From Chloroflexota bacterium (GTDB taxonomy: Bacteria; Chloroflexota; Dehalococcoidia; UBA1127; JACQUN01): DNA of 8,022 nt. The stretch spans positions 1 through 8,022 of the forward strand of contig JACQUN010000071.1 of assembly GCA_016210285.1 (NCBI GenBank). The letters run 5' to 3'. The notes below the pieces were generated by a model that was not told the DNA's origin, made no database searches, and worked only from the letters and a program-made list of their open reading frames with translations. Positions 1-5,633 of the stretch are shown here, in pieces. A program made the position numbers and the translations under genes. How positions within the stretch are numbered: the stretch's first letter is position 1; each line of letters begins with the position of its first letter.

Positions 1-33
1 CCGTTCGTGGTGAGCTTGTCGAACCATGAACGG
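1..33. repeat. REP-like extragenic palindrome (AGCTTGTCGAA type)
   Basis: The first 33 bases form an imperfect palindrome. Arm 1-11 (CCGTTCGTGGT) pairs with arm 23-33 (ACCATGAACGG) through 11 pairs, one a G-T wobble, leaving the loop GAGCTTGTCGA. I recall closely similar GACAAGCTCA/TGAGCTTGTC palindromes as dispersed intergenic repeats in several phyla. The element may be truncated by the window edge. No second copy was seen in this window, so its repeat status rests on recall rather than on the sequence. Confidence 0.55.
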
Positions 34-149
34 GGCTGCCCAACAGTCGCTGAATTTATTCAACGAATTAACATCTCAGGAGTCTAGGGCAAAAGCCCCC
101 CCTCGTCCCTGGCAAGCTGTGCGCGCAGAGGGTGTGCCACCGGGCCGTC

Positions 150-178
150 TTGCGGGGATGCCGTGGTTTTGCTATAGT
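150..178 (+). promoter_or_regulatory. Sigma70-type promoter of tRNA-Ala
   Basis: A -35 box TTGCGG (150-155), a 17-bp spacer and a -10 box TATAGT (173-178) lie upstream of tRNA-Ala. Transcription would start near 184-186, leaving a leader of about 40 nt. Spacing is ideal and the -10 differs from consensus at one base. Confidence 0.65.
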
Positions 179-180
179 AC

Positions 181-218
181 AGGTCAGCGGAGATGCGCCT
201 TCTCGGCGCATCCGACCT
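181..218 (+). other. Structured 5' leader hairpin of the tRNA-Ala transcript
   Basis: GATGCGCC (192-199) and GGCGCATC (205-212) form a perfect 8-bp stem with a 5-base loop. Outside it, AGGTC (181-185) and GACCT (214-218) are also complementary, separated from the inner stem by a 6-versus-1 internal loop. The hairpin ends 5 nt before the mature tRNA, between the predicted promoter and the RNase P cleavage site. It has no T-tract, so it does not look like a terminator. If transcription starts near 185, only the inner stem is fully transcribed. Confidence 0.45.
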
Positions 219-223
219 CGCGT

Positions 224-299
224 GGGGATGTGGCTCAGTCGGGAGAGCACCTGCATGGCATGCAGGGGGTCGGGGGTTCGAATCCCCCCATCTCCACCA
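224..299 (+). tRNA. tRNA-Ala (anticodon GGC)
   Basis: Full cloverleaf. The acceptor arms are GGGGATG (224-230) and CATCTCC (289-295), with one G-T wobble. The D stem is GCTC/GAGC (233-236, 245-248). The anticodon stem is CCTGC/GCAGG (250-254, 262-266) with loop ATGGCAT, so the anticodon is GGC at 257-259, reading GCC. The T arm is GGGGG-TTCGAAT-CCCCC. The discriminator is A296 and CCA is encoded at 297-299. A promoter lies just upstream. No convincing terminator was found downstream. Confidence 0.97.
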
Positions 300-501
300 T
301 TCTGGACACAAGATAACAACTCACTCGATGACCTTTGCCCTACCTCGCTGAGACGGCGGTTCGAGTCTGATCGGTTTGCTCTCCTTCCAGGTCCAGGTCC
401 TGGGGTGAGCGTGCCCCTCCGCTTTCCGGTGCGGCTCCTTCACTCGTCAGGGCACGCCGACGCTGTACCCTGGCCGCACAGCATGGCTGCTCCCCTTGGC
501 C

Positions 502-2463
502 TCATATCGCCCGGGCAGCCATGTAGCCCTCCCGCACCGCTTCGACGGCTGTCTTTGGTGAAGCGCAATCGCCCACGGCCACCACTTGAGGGATGCGTCC
601 CTCTCCCTTCAGGATCTCGTAGAGCTGGGAAGAGGGCGCGTTAGGCAGCACCGCTACAATCAGGTCTACCCCCTCGATGAGTTCTTCGTCCTGATTGAGG
701 GAGGAGATATCTGCCAGAACCACTATGTTCCCTCGCACTTCCTTGATCCAACTGTCCCTATGGAAGGCTACATGGCGGTCCTTGAGACGCTGCAGTGCGG
801 GTGGGCGGCTCATGCGGGGGATGTCGGCGAAAAGGATGCCCGCTCTTGTAACGAGATCAACCTTGGCACCATGCTCTGCCAGGAAAAGGGCCGTGCTCGC
901 TGCCTTCTGGTTCCCATCACCATCTAGCAAGACCGCTCGCTTGCCAACCTGAACCCTTCCTTCTAGCACGTCCTCGGCGCTGACCAACCTCGGGCTGCCC
1001 GGCCGTGCCATCGCGGGGAAAGTGGGCAGGTCCGGCACCGAGCCGGTGGCTACGATAGCCACCTCCGCCTCCTCCTCTCGCAGCAGCTCGGGGGTTGCCT
1101 CGGTGTTCAGCTTGACGATGACACCAAGCTTCTTGAGCTGAGACTCCTGCCACGCCACGAAGTTGCCAAACTCCTGGCGGAGGGGGGCCTTCACCAGGGT
1201 GCTGATCTGGCCTCCAAGGCGGTCCCGGCGCTCGAAGAGGGCGACGAGGTGACCCCGCAGGGCCGCCACGCGGGCCGCCTCCATCCCCGCCGGCCCTCCG
1301 CCGATGACGACCACAGACCTCTTGCGGGGGGCAGGTTGAAGGGGACCGAACTCCAGCTCTCGGCCGGTCTCCGGGTTCACCAGGCATCTCACAGGCAGGC
1401 CTCCGTGAACGTATCCGGCACAGCCCTGGTTGCAGCCAATGCAAGGGCGGATATCTTCCGGCCTTCCTTGCATGACCTTGAGCGCGATCTCCGGGTCAGC
1501 AAGATGTCCCCGGGTCATGTGCACCATATCTGCCTTGCCAGCGGCGATGATCTCCTCAGCAAGCATCGGGTCGGTGATGCGGGTCCCTCCCAGAATAGGG
1601 ATTCCTTTCGTTGCCTTTTTGATCCCCTCGGCCAGGTGGATAAAGGGGGCTTTGGCCCAGCTCATATCTGCCTGCTGCATGGAGAAAGTCGTGCCGGTGC
1701 TGCTTTGGCTGACGTCAATGAAGTCCAGGTCACCACTCTCCTCCAGCCAGCGTGCTACCGAGGCCATTTCAGCCAGGGTCATGCCGCCCGGGGCCAGCTC
1801 GTCGGCGCTGATACGGATCCCCACGACAAAGTCTCGCCCGACGGCCTGGCGTATCGCATAGCACAGCTCCAGGGCGAAGCGCGCTCTGTTACTCAGGCTC
1901 CCCCCATACTCGTCAGTTCGGAAGTTGGTCAGGGGAGAGAGAAACTTCTGCGGCAGGAAGCCATGCGCCCCGTGGACCTCCACCCCGTCAAAACCAGCCC
2001 GCTTCATGTTGAGCGCCGTGCGGGCAAACCCCTGGTAAATCTCCTGAATCTCCCGTTTGGTCATGGCATGGGATTTGTCGCCGGTGGGGGATACGTTCGG
2101 AGGAGTGAGGGATACGACAGCAGACGCTGCCCATGACCTGCCGGAATGGATAAGTTGTGCGATGACCTTTGCACCGTGGGGATGGACGGCATCTGGGATC
2201 AAGCGGTAGTTAGGGATGTACTCTTCCTCCCAGCCGTCACCGCCCGCCAGGAAGTGCCCAGTGGTGGGGTGGACTGCAAACGCGTGAGTGATGATAAGCC
2301 CGATGCCGCCGCGGGACCGGGCTGCATAGAACTCGGCAGACCGGGGAGTGGGATGGAACCCCTCGCCCAGAGCCGTCCCCATGGCCGCCATGGCGAGCCT
2401 ATTGCGTAAGGTGATATTCCCGATGCGAATTGGCGACAACAGGTGGGGAAAAGCTGTAGCCAT
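502..2463 (-). CDS. OYE-family FMN/4Fe-4S/FAD oxidoreductase (2,4-dienoyl-CoA reductase-like)
   Basis: A cytoplasmic flavoenzyme of 653 residues, the usual size for the 2,4-dienoyl-CoA reductase / enoate reductase / trimethylamine dehydrogenase group. It most likely passes electrons from NAD(P)H via FAD and a 4Fe-4S cluster to FMN, to reduce an alpha,beta-unsaturated substrate; the substrate is not known. Residues 1-335 form the FMN-binding TIM barrel, with HGAHGFLPQKFLSP at 164-177 and the RTDEYGGS segment after it. Cluster cysteines are C341, C344, C348 and C360. A dinucleotide-binding GGGPAG is at 388-393, a diverged second nucleotide motif (GDGNQKA) near 514, and a C-terminal FAD motif VGDC near 630. 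The ATG at 2463 was chosen because AAGGAG sits 4 nt upstream; TTG and ATG codons up to 24 nt further upstream also stay in frame. The aromatic residue after HGAHG is Phe, where many relatives have Tyr. The gene has its own promoter, so it is probably monocistronic. Confidence 0.9.
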   Translation of the reverse strand: MATAFPHLLSPIRIGNITLRNRLAMAAMGTALGEGFHPTPRSAEFYAARSRGGIGLIITHAFAVHPTTGHFLAGGDGWEEEYIPNYRLIPDAVHPHGAKVIAQLIHSGRSWAASAVVSLTPPNVSPTGDKSHAMTKREIQEIYQGFARTALNMKRAGFDGVEVHGAHGFLPQKFLSPLTNFRTDEYGGSLSNRARFALELCYAIRQAVGRDFVVGIRISADELAPGGMTLAEMASVARWLEESGDLDFIDVSQSSTGTTFSMQQADMSWAKAPFIHLAEGIKKATKGIPILGGTRITDPMLAEEIIAAGKADMVHMTRGHLADPEIALKVMQGRPEDIRPCIGCNQGCAGYVHGGLPVRCLVNPETGRELEFGPLQPAPRKRSVVVIGGGPAGMEAARVAALRGHLVALFERRDRLGGQISTLVKAPLRQEFGNFVAWQESQLKKLGVIVKLNTEATPELLREEEAEVAIVATGSVPDLPTFPAMARPGSPRLVSAEDVLEGRVQVGKRAVLLDGDGNQKAASTALFLAEHGAKVDLVTRAGILFADIPRMSRPPALQRLKDRHVAFHRDSWIKEVRGNIVVLADISSLNQDEELIEGVDLIVAVLPNAPSSQLYEILKGEGRIPQVVAVGDCASPKTAVEAVREGYMAARAI

Positions 2464-2530
2464 GTTGCTCCTTCTCGGCGCCATCAAAGAGCGGCCTGTA
2501 GTTGTGCCTCTTCTTGGCGCTCGCTACGTG

Positions 2531-2559
2531 ACGATAGCTTTGTGCACTGGTGCTGTCAA
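2531..2559 (-). promoter_or_regulatory. Near-consensus promoter of the OYE-family gene
   Basis: Read on the minus strand: a perfect -35 TTGACA (2554-2559), a 17-bp spacer and -10 TATCGT (2531-2536). The predicted start near 2524 leaves a 5' UTR of about 60 nt before the ATG at 2463. The spacer holds a small inverted repeat (GCAC-CA-GTGC, 2544-2553) that could be an operator half-site pair. Confidence 0.7.
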
Positions 2560-2603
2560 GAGGCATCTCATCGAGCCGGGAAGGGCCACGCCACCCCTGC
2601 TTT

Positions 2604-2633
2604 GCATCCGGGAAACGGGGCTGCCCTGGATGC
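2604..2633 (-). terminator. Possible hairpin terminator after the ferritin-VIT gene
   Basis: GCATCC (2604-2609) and GGATGC (2628-2633) are exact complements. GGG (2610-2612) pairs with CCC (2624-2626) across one bulged base. The hairpin begins 12 nt after the VIT stop codon. No T-tract follows, so it may only protect the 3' end or be incidental. Confidence 0.25.
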
Positions 2634-2645
2634 GCTGCTCTTGAC

Positions 2646-3758
2646 TCACCCGGCTATGGAGACGCCGAGCAGTCTCCCAATGCTGAAGGTAACGGCGGCG
2701 GATGCAGTTCCTATCAGAAGCATACGTATGCCGCCCCAGACGGGGTTCTTGCCTGAGAGCAGGCTCAGCGTGGTCCCTACCGCCACCAGTGCTACGGCAC
2801 TTGCAGCGACACTCGACGCGAGCGCAAGCCTACCGGAGGTAAGCAAGTGAGGGGATAATGGGATCACAGCCCCCAGGCAGAAGGCGGTGAGCGAGCTCAG
2901 GGCCACGCCCCAGGGTGAGCCCATCTGAGAGGGGTCCAAGCCAAGCTCCTCCCTTGCCATCGTATCCAGGGCGATCTCCCGGTTGGCCAGAATCCGCTTG
3001 GATACAACTTGCGCCTCATCGTCGGTCAGCCCCTTTGACTTGTAGATGAGGATCAGCTCTTCCTTCTCCTTCTCCGGCGACGCCTCGATCTCCGCTCGCT
3101 CTATGTCCACCTCTCGCTCATAGACATCGCGCTGGACCCGTACCGAAAGGTACTCCCCCGCCGCCATGGAGAAGGCCCCTGCCAGGAGCCCTGCGACACC
3201 CGCCAGGACAATGATTCGGGGGTCCGACGTGCCACCCGCAACCCCTGTAATCAGGGCAAAAAGGGAGACCAGGACGTCGTTGAAGCCCAATACCGCTGCC
3301 CTGATGTTGCTGGCGCTCCCAACGCGATGGCGGCCCTCCGACTGGAGCAGATCTATCACGCCTCCCCCAGCCACCAGGCCGTGCACCACAATGGCGTGGC
3401 GCCGCTCGTCTCCAATGAGCGCGTCGGCGTGAGGCTCCTTGATGTAGGTCCTGATCTCGGCAAACTCTCGCCTGAGAATCAATGGCAACACAGCCCTGGT
3501 GCCCAGGCATCTCGCCAGCAACGTCACCAGGCGAGCTCTTGGGGTGAGCTCGGGCTTCAGTGCCGCAGACTCTAGCCCCAGCTTCGTTGCCCAGTGCCCC
3601 GCATGCAGCGTCTCCACAGCCGCCAGATCCCTGAACACCTTTGCCCTGCTCTCGTCTCTCTCTCTGCCCGCCAGGACGCTGTAAACAGCGGCAGCCTCAA
3701 GCTCGCTCTTCATGTACATTTTGAATCTAGCTTTGGAGCTGCACATCTCTTCCGGCAT
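2646..3758 (-). CDS. Ferritin-like/VIT1-CCC1 fusion, membrane iron or manganese transporter (MbfA-like)
   Basis: A 370-residue protein joining an N-terminal rubrerythrin/ferritin-like four-helix domain (about 10-145) to a C-terminal VIT1/CCC1 transporter domain (about 150-370). The ferritin part shows likely di-iron ligands E19, the E49-x-x-H52 pair and the E118-x-x-H121 pair; E98 or E101 may also contribute. The transporter part has the FNDVLVS motif (N160, D161) in the first membrane helix and SMAAGEYLSV (M198, E202) in the second. A charged, Glu-rich helical segment follows (about 211-265), as in the VIT cytosolic metal-binding domain, then three more hydrophobic helices (about 283-305, 312-336, 341-367). 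The MbfA family in alphaproteobacteria exports iron under high iron; the same role is inferred here, and Mn is also possible. Start: ATG at 3758 has AGGTGA 5 nt upstream. A GTG 21 nt further upstream is in frame but less well placed. Tandem and inverted repeats lie upstream. Confidence 0.9.
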   Translation of the reverse strand: MPEEMCSSKARFKMYMKSELEAAAVYSVLAGRERDESRAKVFRDLAAVETLHAGHWATKLGLESAALKPELTPRARLVTLLARCLGTRAVLPLILRREFAEIRTYIKEPHADALIGDERRHAIVVHGLVAGGGVIDLLQSEGRHRVGSASNIRAAVLGFNDVLVSLFALITGVAGGTSDPRIIVLAGVAGLLAGAFSMAAGEYLSVRVQRDVYEREVDIERAEIEASPEKEKEELILIYKSKGLTDDEAQVVSKRILANREIALDTMAREELGLDPSQMGSPWGVALSSLTAFCLGAVIPLSPHLLTSGRLALASSVAASAVALVAVGTTLSLLSGKNPVWGGIRMLLIGTASAAVTFSIGRLLGVSIAG

Positions 3759-3826
3759 GTGGCTCACCTGCCCTTGCACGAGACGTCCGTCACCCGAACG
3801 CTGGGGAGGGGAAGGAGTCCGCTAGT

Positions 3827-3874
3827 TGGGAAAGCCTGCGTTCCCATTTCACCAGATTGCGAGCCCGAGTGCAA
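3827..3874 (-). promoter_or_regulatory. Weak candidate promoter with overlapping inverted repeat, upstream of ferritin-VIT
   Basis: On the minus strand a poor -35 (TTGCAC, 3869-3874), a 17-bp spacer and -10 TGAAAT (3846-3851) are followed by a 6-bp inverted repeat TGGGAA/TTCCCA (3841-3846, 3827-3832, 8-base loop). The repeat would cover the transcription start, a usual repressor position. The boxes are far from consensus, so this is tentative. Confidence 0.25.
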
Positions 3875-3915
3875 GTCGCGCTCTCGTGGTCGGCGTGGCC
3901 GTTTGTACAGGGTGG

Positions 3916-3967
3916 ACGTGAGTCTGCACCAACTGCCAGGCGTGAGTCTCCCCAGGCGTGAGTCTCC
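3916..3967. repeat. 16-bp tandem repeat plus a degenerate third copy
   Basis: CCAGGCGTGAGTCTCC occurs twice, head to tail and without mismatch, at 3936-3951 and 3952-3967. A partial third copy sharing CGTGAGTCT starts at 3917. The core therefore recurs at offsets of 24 and 16 bp. The array lies between tRNA-Asn and the ferritin-VIT gene, about 160-210 bp upstream of that start codon. Confidence 0.8.
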
Positions 3968-4007
3968 AGCGTTTACAGAACGGGGGAAGTTCGGGTAATG
4001 GAGGAAC

Positions 4008-4082
4008 TGGCTCCCCGAGCAGGATTCGAACCTGCGACCCGCCGGTTAACAGCCGGCCGCTCTACCGCTGAGCTATCGGGGA
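4008..4082 (-). tRNA. tRNA-Asn (anticodon GTT)
   Basis: Complete cloverleaf on the minus strand. Acceptor TCCCCGA/TCGGGGA (4076-4082, 4012-4018), D stem GCTC/GAGC, anticodon stem GCCGG/CCGGC with loop CTGTTAA. The anticodon GTT is at 4048-4050, and the T arm is GCAGG-TTCGAAT-CCTGC. The discriminator is G (4011) and CCA is encoded at 4008-4010. It has a well-formed promoter 34 bp upstream and no obvious T-rich terminator downstream. Confidence 0.97.
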
Positions 4083-4115
4083 GTGCTGGCGATGCCCGGC
4101 CTGTACGGCATTCTC

Positions 4116-4144
4116 AGTATAGTTCCCTCCCTCTCAAGCGACAA
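4116..4144 (-). promoter_or_regulatory. Sigma70-type promoter of tRNA-Asn
   Basis: On the minus strand: -35 TTGTCG (4139-4144), 17-bp spacer, -10 TATACT (4116-4121). Predicted start near 4109, giving a leader of about 27 nt before the tRNA 5' end at 4082. Its -35 is 4 bp from the -35 of the divergent promoter at 4149-4178. Confidence 0.65.
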
Positions 4145-4148
4145 GGGC

Positions 4149-4178
4149 TTGCAGCAGAGGCCCACCTCTCTTTATAGT
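4149..4178 (+). promoter_or_regulatory. Promoter of the unknown ORF, probably giving a leaderless mRNA
   Basis: -35 TTGCAG (4149-4154), 18-bp spacer and -10 TATAGT (4173-4178), the same -10 hexamer as the tRNA-Ala promoter. Transcription should begin near 4184-4187, while the first suitable ATG is at 4188. The 5' UTR would then be 0-4 nt. Confidence 0.5.
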
Positions 4179-4187
4179 GATACCCAT

Positions 4188-4583
4188 ATGATGGATGCAC
4201 GGCCACTCGACCCCCTGGCCAAGCTGGCCTACGCCGATGCCCTGGTGCAGCGCACTGCGGAGCAGCTCGCCCAGGTCCTCCATGAGCTGGCAAGTGCACT
4301 GGACCCCTTCCCCGCTTTCCTGGGGATGCCCACCATACAGGCGGTGGAGGTGGAGCCGCAGGGCCCCAGGGACCCGGAGCTTGGGTGTGTGGTGGTCTGC
4401 CCTGATGGAGAGCTCTACGAGCTGAACATCCGCCTTATCCCCGGGCCGCCGGATATCGGCGGGGTTGACCAGGTGGAGGAGTTCAAACCGCTGCAACTTG
4501 CCCCCAGCGCCTACGTCGCCTACGCCCACTGCGCCATCGCTTCCCTGGCCAGGCTTCTCCTGGAACGCCAGGCCAGGCCGTAG
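4188..4583 (+). CDS. Conserved-looking hypothetical protein, 131 aa
   Basis: I do not recognise this protein. From the ATG at 4188 it is 131 residues, with no signal peptide, membrane segment or cysteine cluster. A predicted helical N-terminal third (about 8-38, rich in Ala, Leu, Gln and Glu) is followed by a mixed region with two short beta-like stretches (CVVVCPDG near 67-74, LYELNIRLI near 76-84). A Pro/Gly turn region and a C-terminal helix (about 107-128) follow. The reading frame is open back to 4083, but that stretch carries the tRNA-Asn promoter and abuts the tRNA, so I place the start at 4188 or the adjacent ATG at 4191. No Shine-Dalgarno precedes it, in keeping with a leaderless transcript. 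It converges on the RNase HI-MoaC gene with a 33-bp gap. Third-position GC bias supports real coding, but function is unknown. Confidence 0.6.
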   Translation: MMDARPLDPLAKLAYADALVQRTAEQLAQVLHELASALDPFPAFLGMPTIQAVEVEPQGPRDPELGCVVVCPDGELYELNIRLIPGPPDIGGVDQVEEFKPLQLAPSAYVAYAHCAIASLARLLLERQARP

Positions 4584-4616
4584 CAACGGATGCGCCGGAG
4601 GAGCCGGGAGGCAGGA

Positions 4617-5633
4617 TTACTCCAGGATGATCTCCCCGCTCTTGCCGCCCCGCTTTTCGGTCAGGCGGATGCCCTCAATGCGCATGGCCCGGTCCACGCT
4701 CTTGCACATATCGTAGATGGTCAGGGCGGCGATGGCCACGGCCATCATGGCCTCCATCTCTACGCCGGTGCGGGCCACGGCCCGGGCCGTTGCGGTGATG
4801 TGGATCGTGCTCTCGGCCTCGTCGAGCTGGAGCTCCACGCTGACCTGGGAGAGGGGGATGGGGTGACAGAGGGGGATGAGGTGGGGCGTCTGCTTGGCCC
4901 CCATCGCGCCGGCGATGCGGGCCGCCGCCAGGACATCGCCCTTCTCCACGCCGCCTTGCCGAATAAGGGCCAGGGTCTCCGCTCGCATCCGCACCGAGCC
5001 CCTGGCCACCGCCTCGCGAGCGGTCTCCTCCTTCCAGCCCACGTCCACCATACGAGCGCGGCCCTGGGCGTCCAGGTGGGTGAGGGCCGTCGCCGTGGCA
5101 TCTGGGAGGGAGCGAGCGCCGCTAGCGCCCGAGACGGGTTCCTGGGGGCGCGCCTCAGCAGGGGCGGGAGGATGCTCTGCGACGATGGCGGCGGCAGCGG
5201 GTGGCGCTTCCTTCCGCAGGCCGGCCTCCCACTCCGCCAGGGTGTTGGCCTCCTCGTTGTCCGGGTGTCCGGTGTGACCCTCTACCCACTCCCACCGCAC
5301 CTTGCGCTGGCTTGCCAGCTCGTCCAGGCGGCGCCACATATCCAGGTTCTTGTTGCGGCGTCGGGGCCTGGCGCCTGGCTGGCGGCTCTGCATGTCCTTG
5401 ATCAGGTACTCGCTGTCGCTCCAGAGGGCGACCTCTGAGCCTGCAGGCATCTCCTCCAGGGCCTTGATCGCAGCCAGGAGCTCCATGCGGTTGTTGGTCG
5501 TCCCGCGCTGGTGCCCCGAACGGCGGGTGCGCTGCCCATCGTGAATGATGAGAGCGGCCCACCCGCCAATGTCGGTGCCCCAGTCGTAGGCGCCGTCGGT
5601 GTAGATGGTATAGGTGGGCATAGGGGAAGACAT
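4617..5633 (-). CDS. RNase HI - MoaC fusion (cyclic pyranopterin monophosphate synthase)
   Basis: A 338-residue protein with two complete domains. Residues 6-140 are RNase HI, which cuts the RNA strand of RNA-DNA hybrids: D13 in YTDGA, E51 in NRMELLAAI, D73 in WSDSEY and H120 in VEGHTGHP are present. A basic region (PRRRNKN, about 90-96) and the DMWRRLDEL segment match the substrate-binding handle. The fourth acidic residue (D134 in E. coli) is Asn (N130). Residues 143-180 are an Ala/Pro-rich linker. Residues 181-338 are MoaC, which converts 3',8-cH2GTP to cyclic pyranopterin monophosphate: KGDVLAAARIAG (231-242), LIPLCHP (252-258), GVEMEA (290-295), D308 and K311 in TIYDMCK, and KRGGKSG (327-333). 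No in-frame ATG, GTG or TTG lies in the linker; the first is M195, already inside the MoaC core, so MoaC appears to be made only as the fusion. The ATG overlaps the moaA stop by 1 nt (TAATG), and the G-run encoding the MoaA Gly-Gly end may act as ribosome-binding site. Confidence 0.93.
   Translation of the reverse strand: MSSPMPTYTIYTDGAYDWGTDIGGWAALIIHDGQRTRRSGHQRGTTNNRMELLAAIKALEEMPAGSEVALWSDSEYLIKDMQSRQPGARPRRRNKNLDMWRRLDELASQRKVRWEWVEGHTGHPDNEEANTLAEWEAGLRKEAPPAAAAIVAEHPPAPAEARPQEPVSGASGARSLPDATATALTHLDAQGRARMVDVGWKEETAREAVARGSVRMRAETLALIRQGGVEKGDVLAAARIAGAMGAKQTPHLIPLCHPIPLSQVSVELQLDEAESTIHITATARAVARTGVEMEAMMAVAIAALTIYDMCKSVDRAMRIEGIRLTEKRGGKSGEIILE

Noticed and set aside
51..62. TGAAT-TT-ATTCA palindrome as an operator
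   Set aside because: Short and AT-rich, about 90 bp upstream of the only promoter nearby; chance occurrence is likely.
87..98. GGGC-AAAA-GCCC hairpin as a terminator
   Set aside because: Only 4 bp, with no T-tract on either strand.
26..316. Open frames across the tRNA-Ala region on both strands
   Set aside because: They run through the promoter, leader hairpin and tRNA; none has a good ribosome site or a recognisable protein.
350..385. Possible tRNA remnant (GGCGGTTCGAGTCTGAT resembles a T arm)
   Set aside because: The flanking five bases do not pair (GGCGG with CTGAT), and no acceptor or anticodon stem could be built around it.
1249..2136. Long plus-strand open frame of 295 codons
   Set aside because: It lies opposite the OYE-type gene, whose domains are unambiguous; the frame is a shadow of GC-rich coding DNA.
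4083..4187. Longer start (4083) for the 131-residue protein
   Set aside because: The extra 35 codons contain the tRNA-Asn promoter and both -35 boxes and begin right at the tRNA 5' end.
4584..4616. Bidirectional terminator between the two convergent genes
   Set aside because: Only a 4-bp CCGG/CCGG pairing and no T-tract on either strand; not convincing.
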